A stretch of DNA of 64,000 nt from Luzula sylvatica. Lineage: Eukaryota > Streptophyta > Magnoliopsida > Poales > Juncaceae. The DNA lies in NCBI GenBank assembly GCA_946800325.1, contig OX326959.1, positions 46,871,566 through 46,935,565 on the forward strand, in the 5' to 3' direction. This document shows positions 33,883 to 45,862 of the stretch, one piece after another; the first letter of the stretch is position 1; every line of letters begins with the position of its first letter. The position numbers and the translations under genes are program-made. A model generated the notes under the pieces. It made no database searches, was not told the origin of the DNA, and saw only the letters and a program-made list of their open reading frames with translations.

Positions 33883-35416
33883 ATTTCTGACATTCAAATA
33901 AAAAAGACGATGAAAAAAATTCTAATTAAGAACCTAATAAGAATTTCCCCCAAATTTCCAGAGAATTGGCCGTTGTTGGTTTCGGGTTCACATATTGCAG
34001 ATAAATCAAGGAATCCAAATGGAGAGAGAAGAGGCCATTGCTGCGACATCATGAGCTCGAGCTGCCATGTCAGCAGTAGCGAAATTGAGCAAAATAGTAT
34101 CCTTCTCTAATATCCAATGTGGCTCTGCGGCACTTTCAAAAACTGAAATTGAGCAATCATATAATCGAGTAATCAGAATTGAAATGAAATATTATAACTG
34201 AAATTGAGCAATTAACCCTAACTAAACAGAAACATTGAATAAAATTAACCCGAATTAAGCCTAATTTGTGACTGAAATTGACACAATTAACCCTAATTGA
34301 CCCAATTTCAGATAAATTGAACCCAATTAACCCTAATTTTAGATAAATTGAACCAAATTAACCCTAATTTCAGAAAAATCGATACGAATCGACTCAAATC
34401 TGACTGAACTGACTGAAATTAAGATTACTGCTGAACTGAAAAGGGGATAAAATAACTCAAATCTGAGAAATATGAGAAATCGATACGAGGGTTTGAGAAG
34501 CTGACCTCGTTTGCTGCTGGCGACGGTTTGAGAAAGGGGCGACGAGGGTTTGCTGCTGACCTCGTTTGCTGGTGGCGAGGGTTTGAGAAGGGGGCGACGC
34601 GACGAGGGTTTGAGAAGGGGGCGGGAAGCGGGGCGACGCGACGACGGTTTCCTGGGTCGCGATAGGAGAGAGTGAGAGAGAGGAGATCGCGACAGGAGAA
34701 CGGGAGAGAGAGAGAGAGAGAGAGATGGGTTCGGGTGGGTTTGAGAGAGAAGAGAAGAGAGATCGGGTCGGGTTATGAATTAACGGATCGGGTTAGTATC
34801 AATTGCCATGTCAACATGCCACATAATATTAAAAAATGCCATGTCAGCACGCCACATCATCAGTTAACTGAGGTTTTAACAGCAAATGGACGGAGGGGGC
34901 AAGTTGAACAATTTTTGAAACATTAGGGGGGCAAAAATGTGCAGATTTTTGTTTGGGGGGCAAAGTGCACTTTTTGGAAAAGATTGGGGGCAAAAGTGTA
35001 CTTTTTTCTAATAATAATATTAATATAAAATTAGTATATTTTTTTTATAATGATATATATAATATTATATTTGTTCTAATGTATATTATTATATGAATGT
35101 AATATTTAAAATATTATTATTTTAATATTATAATAAAATTACTACATAATAATATTATTTTAGTATTTTTATTTTAGTTAATAATATATAATTTCATATT
35201 AATAATATGGATAAATTATAATATAATTTTTTTTCATTATAATATAATTATTATAATAATATATAATTAATATGAATATACTGATTATAATAAAATACAA
35301 ATTAATTTGTATGGATATAATTATTATAAAATAATTATTTTATTATTATATTTTAATTACTATTATATATTATTACAATAATTATTTCCCTATTAAATAT
35401 CCATGTAATATATTAT

Positions 35417-35419
<3 letters not shown>

Positions 35420-35486
<67 letters not shown>
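35420..35486. repeat. (CA)n microsatellite
   Basis: About 33 CA units. A (TA)n tract follows at 35547-35577. Between and after them ATAGTAATAAAATATTGTAT is repeated. Confidence 0.95.
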
Positions 35487-35488
<2 letters not shown>

Positions 35489-35538
35489 TAATATAGTAAT
35501 AAAATATTGTATCTATATAATTAATATAATATTTTTGA

Positions 35539-35580
<42 letters not shown>

Positions 35581-36039
35581 ATAAAATATTGTATATATGT
35601 AATTAATATAATATTTTTATTATATTATATTATAATTATTATATATTATTTTTATTTTATGGATAAATAATTATAATATATATTTTATTTATCATAATAT
35701 AATTATTATACATTATTACAATAATAAATAATACTATTTAATTATATGGTTTTATATTTATTATATAATAAAAATATTAATAATTAATTTACATTATTTG
35801 TTCAATTTATCAAATAATATTTAATATGCAACTCTTTTTTTTTTGGTTTTCCTCCACCTTGGCACTCCCCAAATTTGAGGAATTATATTTTGGAGAATTT
35901 ATGTGAAAGACGAGATTCAAGAATTGGGTAATTCCACTATATTCTACTTGCCAATCAAAAAGTTATATAGGAGTGGGAAAATATAATGAAATTCCAATCC
36001 AAATTCGACCTTGCCAAACACACCCTTAGGGAAATTATC

Positions 36040-37140
36040 CTTATCTTGTGCTGCCACGTGAGCAGCTTCCTCACAATTCTTTTCTTCGATTTTCTGTGGC
36101 TTTGTTCGTGTTCTTTTGTGCTGCGGGTTATTTCAACTTGCTTGGACCCAGTTTACGTGAACCAAGAAATAAGTTTACTAACACAAAGTTGGACCACCGT
36201 GCACCAAGAGCATTCAATTTGTTCTGCCCAAATTGCATATACTCATCTCCTCTCTCTCATTTTTATGACAAAATCATGGCCGCCACAAACCCTAGGCGCG
36301 AGCAGACGAAACGGCGAAGCTTTGGAAATTTAACTCGCCGGACGATACGGAGCTCGGGCAAGGAATCTTCGAGGAGTTCTCGCAAATTTCTAGGGTTTCC
36401 TGCAGCTTGCCGTTGTAGGGTTTGCCGCTGGAATTTCGCCGTGCCTTCAGCAGGTTTGCTGCAGCAGGTTTGACTGTTTTTTTTTTGAGATTCTTGCTGA
36501 TTTGCTGTTGATTTGTTGTTGTTATTGACCAATCCTTGCCGATTCCTTCTTTTCCTCATTTTCGCTTTTTCAACGGTAATTTTTTGTTTGATTTGTGTTC
36601 ATTTTTCAGATTGCAAACTGGTATTGGTCAAATTTTGAGTTCACGTCTTCGTTTTTTATATAGGAAACTGGATTTGGTCATTTGGTGTGACGAACAATCA
36701 CTAGAAGATCATTTCGTCGAGTAAAACATAGGCCAGACAGGTTGTATTGTTGTCTGAAATTTGCGATTTTTTATTGTTTTCCGTTGAGTTCATTAGGAGT
36801 CGATTTGGGGATTTATTTGGATTTTTTTAATTCTATACATGATCTCCGGATTTGGGCAAAAGTGTGCTAAAAGGATCATTTCCACGAATTGAGCAGTCAT
36901 CTTTTTCACTTTCGAAATGATCTGTTTACACTGCGATTTCGGGATTTTGCAATTTCTTATTTTTTTTCGTTACTGGCTTGCTCTCTTCGGTATTTTTGTT
37001 TCGTACAAACTAAAATAATTTTGTATTGAATCAAATAATTATTTTCGTGTTTTCATTTATAGGCAACACGTAAATTCGACGAATCGATGGTTGTTGATAG
37101 TGAGGCTTAAGGGCAGAGGAAAATATACATGAGTTTCGGT
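36040..37140 (+). other. Gene-like 5' region, function unknown
   Basis: GC richer than its surroundings. An ATG at 36274 opens MAATNPRREQTKRRSF and then an Arg/Ser-rich frame that runs to about 36470. The sequence GCTTAAGGGCAGAGG and an ATG near 37129 follow an AG-ending pyrimidine-poor stretch. It could be a captured promoter with first exon, but no recognisable protein is encoded. Confidence 0.3.
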
Positions 37141-37845
37141 ATGTCTCTTCAAATATCAAATTTTGGAAGTATATATGATATTTTGTATTTTTAGAGGTTA
37201 AATCTGATGTTTTTTACTTCTGAATAATAAATATGATATTTGAAAGTTTGACAAGGTAAATATTATATTCGAGATTTGGGAAGGGTAAATTTGATATTTT
37301 ATATTTCAAGAAAGACTAATACGATATTTCATATTTTTACAACGGTAAATTTGACATTTGAATATAAAATATCATATTTGAAATCGTAAACGTGATATTT
37401 GAATTTTTTTAAAAAAGGATAAATATGATATTTCAGATATTTATGAGGATATTATATGATATTTGCAGAATTCGAAAAGAGTAAATACAACGTTTTTCGA
37501 TTCTTTTTAGAAAAGCTAAGCATATTGTTGTGGTTGTATTGTGTTCGAAATTTATGAACACTGATATCTTTTCGAATTTGTTTCCTCTGATTCTATCTTT
37601 GTGGAAAAGTCTGGCCATCAAGAACACTTGAGTGCATGTACATAATTGATATATCTCATGTTTAACCATGAAAAAAATTTGTGTCCTTTTGTGACCTTTC
37701 AAGTACACAGAAGCAAAGAATGTTTCAGTGGTTATTACTTTGCTGACAAAAACATGGACTCTAATCCTTTCTTTCGCAATGAAACACAAATTATATTTTT
37801 TCGCCGATGATGTATGTAAAAAATGAACTGTGTTGTAATTTGTGA

Positions 37846-37893
37846 AATATCTTGATTGTTCAAGAAATCCGGATCTTGAACAATCAAGATATT
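37846..37893 (+). other. Helitron hairpin H1
   Basis: Perfect 20-bp stem AATATCTTGATTGTTCAAGA with its complement around the loop AATCCGGA. Confidence 0.9.
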
Positions 37894-38763
37894 TTCATCT
37901 TACGGTACTATAAAATCCCCATAAACTGAGGCGTTTGAATATACTCATGTCATCCTAATTGTTTACCATCTGAACGCATCTAATTGTATTACATTGGTCG
38001 TGTGCAATACAAATGAATATATAAATCCTTAATTCATATTTTTACTACGATTTGTATGATTTCATTGTCGATATTCATGTGATGCTACTTTGTTCTCCAT
38101 CTGAATTCATGTAATTGTATTGCATTGTCCTGTGAAAAATGAATGAACATGTAAAGGCCTACTGAAGCGATTAATACTCATGTCATCCTAATTTGTGTAC
38201 GATCTGATCTCATGCGATTGTATTAAATTGATTGTGCGCAAAATAAATGAATATATAAACCCTTATTCATATTCTTACACTGTGATTCCTATGATTCCAT
38301 TGTCGATAATGCTACTTTGTTTACCATCTAAGCTCATGTAATTGTATTGCATTGATCTGGCCCGTAGAAAATGAATGAAAATATAAAGCCCTATTGGTAT
38401 TCTTACTATGATTCATGTGATCTCATTGTATCTGATGATTATAAAATAAATGAGCATGTACAAAATTGTTCATATCTTCGTGACAATATTGTACGCAGAG
38501 CCAATATATGTTTCAGTGGTTATTTATTTACTCACAATGACGAACTCCAATCCTTTATTCCACAATGAAAACCTTAATTTCTTTTGTTCCTAATGATGTA
38601 TGTAAACAAATGAGCTTTCATGTACACAGCCAACGTATGTTTCAGCGGTGATTTACTTGCTCAGAATGACATGAACTCTAATCTTTTCTTTAACAATGAA
38701 AGCAAAATTTTGTTTTGCTGCCGATGATATGTGTAAAAAAATAAATTGTATTGTAATTTGTGA

Positions 38764-38811
38764 AATATCGTGATTGTTCAAGAAAGCTGGATCTTGAACA
38801 ATCAAGATATT
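38764..38811 (+). other. Helitron hairpin H2
   Basis: Same as H1 with one stem mismatch (AATATCGTGATT) and loop AAGCTGGA. Confidence 0.85.
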
Positions 38812-38860
38812 TTCATCTTACCATCCTATTAACTGAACTGATATCTTAATTAACTTAACT

Positions 38861-39436
38861 GATGAAAACTATTTATTTTAGATGATTTCATTAATTGAAC
38901 AGATGTGACTGAATGGATTGTCTTCTCCATCTATTCAATTTTATGATTCTTTACGTGCTACAAATATCTTAATTAACTGAACTGATATCTTAATTAACTT
39001 AACTGATGAAAACTATTTATTTTAGATGATTTCATTAATTGAACAGATGTGACTGAATGGATTGCCTTCTCCATCTGTTCAATTTTATGGTTGTTTACAT
39101 GTTACAAATTTCTTAATTAACTTAACCGATATCTTAAGTAACTTAACTGATGAAAACTATTTATTTTAGATGATTTCATTAATTGAACAGATGTGACTGA
39201 TTGGATTGCCTTCTCCATCTGTTCAATTTTATGGTTCTTTACATGTTACAAATTTCTTAATTAACTGAACTGATATCTCAATTGACTTAACTGATGAAAA
39301 CTATTTATTTTAGATGATTCAATTAATTGAACATATGTGACTGAATGGATTGCCTTCTCCATCTGTTCAATTTTATGGTTCTTTGCATGTTACAAATTTC
39401 TTAATTAACTCAACTGATATCTTAAGTAACTTAACT
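38861..39436 (+). repeat. Four tandem units of exactly 144 bp
   Basis: GATGAAAACTATTTATTTTA recurs at 38861, 39005, 39149 and 39293, with GATGAAAACTATTTA again at 39437. Units contain ATTGAACAGATG and CATCTGTTCAAT, an internal inverted pair about 35 bp apart. Point differences are few. A looser array of ~120-bp units (CTCATGTAATTGTATTGCATTG type) fills 37930-38400. Confidence 0.9.
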
Positions 39437-39653
39437 GATGAAAACTATTTACGCGCATGTATAAATTTCATGTATTGTATATTTATTTATGGGCAAAATT
39501 TCATTATTTTGATAAATTCTAATGTTCAAAAAGCAAGTCAAGTTTTTGGTGGGTATTTATCTCTGATATTTCTTCTTTTACAAAATGGGAAAAAAAATCA
39601 TGTATCTTCGCTGATGATGTGCGTAAAAAAGAAAATCGTATTATAATTTGTGA

Positions 39654-39702
39654 AATAACTTCATTGTTCAGGAAATCCGGATCTTCAACAATGAAGTTAA
39701 TT
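39654..39702 (+). other. Helitron hairpin H3
   Basis: AACTTCATTGTTC(A)GGA around AATCCGGA with TC(T)TCAACAATGAAGTT. Relative to H1 the G of GATTG and the C of CAATC have both changed, keeping the pair. Confidence 0.8.
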
Positions 39703-39856
39703 CCATCTTATTATAATATACGATCCGTACACCAAAGCGAAATATATTTGTGTAATTCTGCTTTGTTTGCAATAAAAAATCATGTATTTCTGTTTCATGC
39801 ATGACCTCAATTTTGCCGATGATGCATAAAAATAGACAAATTTTGCAATAATAATT

Positions 39857-39898
39857 GTTTGAATTATTCAAGAAATCCTGTTCTTGAACAATTCAAAC
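39857..39898 (+). other. Helitron hairpin H4
   Basis: GTTTGAATTATTCAAGA pairs with TCTTGAACAATTCAAAC (one mismatch) around AATCCTGT. The stem sequence differs from H1-H3 but the position relative to flanking repeat text is the same. Confidence 0.8.
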
Positions 39899-40737
39899 AG
39901 TAGTTGCTGTAAAATTTATAAATATCATGATTTATTGAGGCAAACATATAATATACTTACATATTTTATTTTTGGATGGAAATGTTCGTTTGTTCCGATG
40001 TACTTGACTGTATAACCTTCTAATAACACAACTAAGTATAACTTTATATTATTGTAATTCTTTTATTTCTTTATTATTAGAAGTTATTTAATATTATATG
40101 TTTCTTTAGTTACGAAATATTTATATTTTTTTCATTGTATTCCTTTATGTTCCATATGATGTATTAATAATTTGTTCATATCATTTGCGCAGTGATCGCA
40201 TATGATATATTCATTTAAATTTGCTAAATTATAGTAAAGAACAACATTACATAGCTAATAAAATACCACAAAACGGAAACAAAAGAATAAAACAAAGTAC
40301 AAACGAATACATAAAAAAAAATCAATAACACAACCGCATATGATATATTCATTTAAATTTAAGAAATTATAGTAAAGTACAACATGACATAGCAAATAAA
40401 ATATCACAAAAAAGAAAACAAATGAATAAAACAAAGTACAAATTAATATATCAAAAAATATAATAATCAAGAACACACATGCAACTCCCGCGCAATCGCG
40501 CGGGGGAAAAGCTAGTTAATACATAAACTTTCACATCTTTCACACGATCACAAAGAAATAAGAAAATTCCAATTATATAATTCAAAATCATGATTAATTG
40601 CACTTATATAATTCAAAAACTCATTATTTTTGTTGGCATTATTTATGTTTTTAGTCAAAAAATAATTAAAAATCATGCTTATTATTATACCGAACACATT
40701 ATATTCATTACAAATGAGTCGTGCAATAAATTGAAAT

Positions 40738-40767
40738 ATCCGCAGGGAAGCGCGGGTATTGTCCTAG
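40738..40767 (+). mobile_element. Second Helitron 3' terminus
   Basis: CCGCAGGGAAGCGCGG, TATTGTC, CTAG (40764-40767), T. It is close to the terminus of the 1802-3423 element and lies only 252 bp after the other terminus. Tandem ends suggest one Helitron inserted at or near the end of another. Confidence 0.6.
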
Positions 40768-41099
40768 TGATATAAAAGATTGAAACTTTCTGAAATGTAG
40801 AAATTTTAAAGGAAAATAGGAAGAAATATTAATGGCAAAAAGGAAATTGAATCAATATTAAGTACAATTGGGTCGATTGTATGTACTATATAAGTAATTC
40901 CTATGTACTGTTTCGATCAAATTAGGAATCGATACTTATCAAATTAAATAATAGCCATTTTGAATTGCTGTGGATTTCAGATGAATTATTTAAAGACTAT
41001 ACAGATAAACGGAAGGAGAAATCAAGAATTCAAATTCAGTAAATACATGCTTTACTATTAGTTATTCGCACTATTCACTGATGAGAAATGAAAAAACAG

Positions 41100-41395
41100 A
41101 AAAGAACGCTAATTAAAGATTCAATCAAGAACGCGTACTGTTGTTTGTTCGATTCTCACTGATCCTATCAACGCCCAAGAAAAAAAAAAACAACTAAAAA
41201 ACTCGAATCTAAGCAACAAAACAACTAAAAAACGAATTTCGTAAACTCTTCTTCTTCGAAAATCTTGCAAAACAAGAACATTAGGGTTTAGGATTCGTAA
41301 AATCCGGCGGCTGGAGAGAGAAAGGAGGCGGCTGTGGAGAATGAGAGGAGAGAGAAAAATAGGGTTTCTAATTATATATATATACATGGGCCTGT
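41100..41395 (-). promoter_or_regulatory. Promoter and leader of a NUP98-like gene, detached
   Basis: Read on the minus strand: two AACAGGCCCAT site-II motifs (near 41392 and 41406), TATATATATATAA (41373-41385), teloboxes AAACCCTA, then a CT-rich leader and GTTGATAGGATCAGTGAGAATCG (near 41150-41170). The last matches the leader just upstream of the NUP98-like ATG at 24870. Such site-II plus telobox promoters are typical of housekeeping genes. No intact coding region follows. Confidence 0.5.
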
Positions 41396-41568
41396 TAAAT
41401 GATGGGCCTGTTAAACGATGGATGGGGAAAAAATTCGATCCCCTTAAGGGTTGGGAAAAAAAACATCACTCAACACTTAACACACGGGTCTGCCAGCACA
41501 TCAAGAATCAGGGGGTAAGATAGAGGGGTATGTACAACACGACTCTTTTTTAAATGAGCAGTGATGTA

Positions 41569-41796
41569 CATCCCCCCAAACCCACACCATGAGCCTTGAT
41601 GACGTGGATATGGGTTAACACCGTAAGAATTAACACACAGATACATGATTTAACGTCTTATTTTGGTGTTCAATCATAAAATAAGATAATAAAATCGCAA
41701 ATTAAGATATTAAATCATGTATTTGTGTGTTAATTCTTGAGGTGTTAATCCATATCCACGTCATCAAGGCTCGTGAGGGAGAGGAGTAGGGGATGT
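41569..41796. mobile_element. MITE with ~110-bp inverted repeats
   Basis: ACATCCCC...GAGCCTTGATGACGTGGATATGG on the left is mirrored by the right end at 41745-41796; pairing extends through ATTAACACACA and ATGATTTAA. A short AT-rich core separates the arms. The exact ends and TSD could not be fixed; CTTTTTTAAAT and CCTTTTTAAAT flank it and may be the duplicated target. Confidence 0.7.
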
Positions 41797-42149
41797 CCAA
41801 CATTTTCCTTTTTAAATAAACCCCTGGAATTTTGATGTATTGGAAAATCATCATCATCATCATTGACTAAAAAAAAGGAAAACAGGAAAAATCTTAAAAA
41901 CTACAGCAATTAATTGGAACTCATGAGCAAAGCACGAGATTGAAATTATGAAATTACCACCAATGTCATTTTAACATAAAAAGCCATCATACAATTCAGA
42001 TACCTAGAAAATTCTTGAATATTTACCATCACAAAATACAGGTCAGAAAACTAAAGAAACTTCAAAAGAACCCATTAAACCATCAAAAAGCCCGAAATCA
42101 CTGTTAAGCCCTCAAAAACTGAAATTACTACCATCCATAAATTACGAAA

Positions 42150-42330
42150 TTTCTGCCACCCGAAAATATGGAAATGACTACTGGAGCGTTGGCTTGACTC
42201 GTACCAAAGGCTTGATTCATACCAAATGGGTTAAACTGATTTGCACCAAATGGGACTGATGAAGCAACGACAAATGCACCCGGTGGAATGGTAGCGAATT
42301 GATTTGAATTGGTACCAGATGGGTTTATAA
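42150..42330 (-). pseudogene. NUP98-like FG-repeat fragment
   Basis: On the minus strand from 42330: SGTNSNQF, then PFGANQFNPFGMNQAFGTSQ, running to a stop near 42150. FG spacing and the NQ-rich context match the NUP98-like gene at 23.7-24.9 kb but the sequence is not a direct copy of it. The fragment is abruptly joined to Helitron-like DNA at 42331. About 50 bp at 41900-41945 are the inverse of 23583-23625, the DNA between the ARF-like and NUP98-like genes. Confidence 0.65.
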
Positions 42331-42581
42331 TATCACATATTAAGTTATTAGTATTATATATATAAATTTTTCATCTTCCATTACATTCACATTTGATCAT
42401 GTAATCTTATGTGAAATAGTACACAATTGAATAAACATAGCTTAACATGAATCTAACTAATAATAATAGTACACATCATTAATATATGAAGATGTAGTTT
42501 TTTAGGAAGTTGATCCCGAAAAATCATAATTATATATTATGTGTATGGTAAAACAAATGAACCTTAAAACATAGTGTAAAA

Positions 42582-44516
42582 AAGAGATACTTAAATGGCT
42601 ACAAAGAAAAAACATTTATACAAAATCAGTGATTAATCAATGATCGAAATTTTGTCACATATCATAATTTAGTGGTTAAGAAAAAATGATGAAAAATTGA
42701 TGATGTTCCATGTGACACAATGAAATTGTAAAACGTTAAATCCAAAATAAATTAGATCCAAAAAAAAGACGTCGGTAAATAATATTGTTGCTGTAAAAAT
42801 TGGGCCTTGTTCTTATTGGGTCAAGCAACTATTAGGTTGTTTTGGTTGTTTTTTTGAATTGAGGTTGTTTTGGTTGTTAACGAGTTTTTTTTTTCAAAAT
42901 TATCAAGGTGGTCTTGGTTAATATTTGTTTGTGTGCTAAAATAAATTGAATTTTCAAACCCTTCCAATTTATTTATTTATACAATATAATATCTTGGGAT
43001 ACGAATATGATCAATGGCCAACACTCTTGTTTGACCAACGTCGGTCAACAACACTTATTTCACTAAATCTAAATATTAAAATCGAATTTTAACCGTATAG
43101 ATATGATTTATATAATTTGAGAATGTTGTAGATTTAATTTCATGAAAAATAAAAACTTCTATCATACTTATCATAATACTTTAAAAAATGAACGGTAAGA
43201 AATAGTTACAACATTAATCATCATTAGATAAATTTTGAAATTCGATTTTTTTGGTTTGGATGTATTTTAAATCATATAGATATGCTCAAGATGAATTTTT
43301 ACTAAGTTTCGAGTTTTCCTTCATGGAAATCTATAAATTTACCGAAATGGACGATTGTGAAAATATGTTATCGGTTTTGTTAGATACAAAAATCGAAATT
43401 GTATAAAATTTATTCTACATCATATCTTAATGATATAAAACATATCTATACGGTTAAAATTCAATTATAATATTTAAAATTAGTGTAATAAGTGTTGTTG
43501 GCCGACGTTGGCCAAACAAGAGTGTTGGTCATTGATCACAACCCTAATTTCTTATAGTGAACTCTCTTATGACACCAATTTGAATCAGAATCAAATTTCT
43601 TTTGTTCTTTGGCGGTTCGAGATTTTTTATTGCCATTTGAATAATTGGGAAATATGTTTTCTGTGTATCTGTACAAATCACATTACTATACCACATGTAT
43701 TTATATCAAGTCTAAAACAAATGACTAGATAAATGACAAATCGACGATGTAGAAAAAAATAATAATAATGCGACAATAAAATTTTAAAAAGAAAATGAAA
43801 AATAAATACCCTCCCTCTTTTTCTCTCTCTACAAACTAATAAATCTTAATTGAAAATTAAGTAACATTTGTTATAAATAAATACAAACAACAAGAAAAGA
43901 GAAAAAATAAATAAATTTATATTCAATGGATCCAAAATTACAATAACCACTACCATCTTTATATAGTAGAGGATGAGTGCATTGATTAAATGAGTACGAA
44001 TAATCAATTTAAGTCCTTAGAATCACTCCTTTGAATATAATTAACATTAAGTTACAATATGATATTCATATAGTTTATATATTCATAACAACATTAATAT
44101 TTGATAGCTATCTGTTTTATCTTTTATTTATTTATTTATACTGATTTGATATTTGATATATCCAAAATGAGGTAACCTTTGTAAATAAAGAATACATAAT
44201 TTATTTAAATTTATTTAAATCATCAACATTCCATCAAAGACATTATGAGCGTAGAAAAAAAAAAATAGTTAAAGATATACTAGTCTCACATTCAATACAT
44301 GAGAAAAAATAAAAAAAATAAAAAATTAGTTTTTTTTAGATTTTATCGGCATGCCATTAATTTTTCTTTCATCATTTATGAACTCACAATTTTTTTGACT
44401 GCCATATCATCTTTTAATATTGGTGGTGTTCGGAAGTAGCTGGAATAGCACGGAATAGAGGATTAAGTTGGAATAAATCTTATATTCTAGCCAAACAGAA
44501 TGAGATTAGCACATAA
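42582..44516. repeat. Duplicated block, copy B
   Basis: Matches 1-1801 and 3424-3484 without the 1.6-kb Helitron. It contains the same MITE. It is cut at 44516/44517 by a minus-strand Helitron; homology to copy A resumes for about 20 bp at 47251. It has an extra TTTTTTGAATTGAGGTTG-type indel near 42850. Confidence 0.85.
42996..43544. mobile_element. Mutator-type MITE, copy B
   Basis: Counterpart of 387-929 at the same site, with flanking TAATATCTT (42987-42995) and TAATTTCTT (43545-43553). One base has diverged in the left target copy. Confidence 0.85.
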
Positions 44517-45053
44517 CTAGCTTTAAGCCCGCGCCATTGCGCGGGATTGTTTTGGTTCATTATTTGTTTTCGTTGATTTATTTTTCGTTTGGTGGCTATT
44601 TCTTTTATTATTATCAACACATGTATAACTCAGTGTTTTGGTTCATTACTTGTTCATTGGCAATGTCATAATTTGATTCAGATCTATATAAATGTATGAT
44701 ATGTGATAGTTGTGTGCATGATACGAACGAATTATGAATATAATGTATATAGCACGTAAGAACGCAATACAAAAAATACGGACGTTTCACAAAAAACTGA
44801 AATTCTTTTTTGTTCATGTGAACTATTTTGAAGATTGCATCATTAAAAGAAAACTGAAATTTCATGCATCCCCATGAAATGGATATTGGATCAACATGCG
44901 TAGAGTAAATTGAAACTGCACCTGATGGTCTGAAATTAAACTGTACATGCCGGTACCAGTACCAATTGCAAAGAATATCTTGTTCAATTACGCTCCTCAC
45001 CGAACGAACTAAAAAGTAGCGACCAATTATTAATAAGAGGTGAATGTTTAATT

Positions 45054-45115
45054 TTTTTTTTGAAAGAATACCAAAGGTATTCATATCTTTTATAAATAAG
45101 GTAATTATTTACAAG
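45054..45115 (-). mobile_element. 62-bp retro-insertion with 17-bp TSD
   Basis: Flanked by GAGGTGAATGTTTAATT at 45037-45053 and 45116-45132. It starts with a T-run, i.e. a poly(A) tail on the minus strand, followed by about 54 bp of unrecognised sequence. It is a heavily 5'-truncated product of target-primed reverse transcription, inserted into the Helitron. Confidence 0.85.
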
Positions 45116-45484
45116 GAGGTGAATGTTTAATTACATGGTTCATTTGTGTAACGGCACTTACATGGATTTCGTATTATTAGTTATTAAAAATGGATACCCT
45201 TTAAAACCACAAAAAATCCCATATACATGTGGAAATATTTTTTTTTAGGAACTATTAAAAATCTATTAAAAATTAAAGCCATAATAAGTTTGTAAGTATA
45301 ATTTGCGTACCTTTTAACTCCATAGTTTTAGGACTTTGTTTTGCTCGGCTGCTAGACCAAAAGCCATAAGATAAAATATAATCTGCCCTACAATTTTGCA
45401 AAATTAATGCAAACTTATTAATTAAGGCCATAAGATAAAATATAATTTACTCGGGACGTATAGAATCGTTCGAATAATTAATAC

Positions 45485-45533
45485 CTTCACAATCGATTGG
45501 CATCCCTTTTGGACCAGTAACGGCTCTCATAGT
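45485..45533 (-). pseudogene. Captured exon (49 bp) in the Helitron
   Basis: Bounded by AG (acceptor) and GT (donor) on the minus strand. Reads TMRAVTGPKGMPIDCE. It is in the same orientation as the P-loop exon upstream and is plausibly from the same parent gene. Confidence 0.5.
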
Positions 45534-45862
45534 CTGCGAATAGTAAATTACCAAATTTAACTTTAATAATTCACAAAGTGTAAAATTGAAATATATATTT
45601 GAATGATATGGAATCTACACCCAAGACTGAATGGACATTTGGGGAAGCAAAGACTGTCTCACGAAATAGCTAAACTCAGCATGCCGAGACCCACAAATCC
45701 CAGCATGAGCTGTCTCGAGACCCACCATAGCTGGTTTGCAAGTACACTTAAAAACATGAAGTTCGAATCTGGTTACATTTAATTACAACGTTCAAAAAAA
45801 TTTGCACAAATAAATAAATCCTCATTGCACAATAAACCGTTAATTATTAAATTTAGATGTAC

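Larger units (their letters stand above)
31824..35008. mobile_element. Mutator-like element with ~190-bp TIRs (Pack-MULE candidate)
   Basis: Both ends read GAAAAAAGTACACTTTTGCC inward, and inverted homology continues for about 190 bp through the C-rich stretches to GGTTAACTGATGATGTGGC. A 9-bp duplication, TAATAATAA, lies at 31815-31823 and 35009-35017. The subterminal (CT)n/(GA)n blocks are also inverted. No MURA transposase is visible. The interior holds several gene-like fragments (see 32473-33335), GC-rich repeats (GACGAGGGTTTGAGAAGGGG, 34500-34640) and a (CT)n tract. Confidence 0.9.
28150..36025. mobile_element. PIF/Harbinger-type element (non-autonomous), hosting two nested elements
   Basis: Left end GGGGCCGTTTGGCAAG and reversed right end GGGTGTGTTTGGCAAG form TIRs, with 3-bp TTA duplications at 28147-28149 and 36026-36028. 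This end type and TSD fit PIF/Harbinger. Without the nested gypsy and MULE insertions only about 1.5 kb of AT-rich, transposase-less DNA remains, including a (CA)n and a (TA)n microsatellite at 35420-35577. Confidence 0.7.
36029..40515 (+). mobile_element. Helitron of the CCCGCGC family, rich in repeats and hairpins
   Basis: The 3' end is certain in form: CCCGCGCAATCGCGCGGG (40487-40504), GGAAAA, G, CTAG (40512-40515), T. It matches the 21104 terminus. The 5' end is not resolved; the start given is only the boundary of the neighbouring PIF element. Contents from 37800 are modular repeats and four hairpins. 36040-37140 contains gene-like promoter/leader DNA that may be captured. No helicase is seen. 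Confidence 0.55.

Noticed and set aside
44614..45084. 156-residue minus-strand frame
   Set aside because: It runs through a 62-bp retro-insertion and Helitron end DNA, with intron-like composition; no recognisable domain. Only the splice-bounded blocks upstream look captured.
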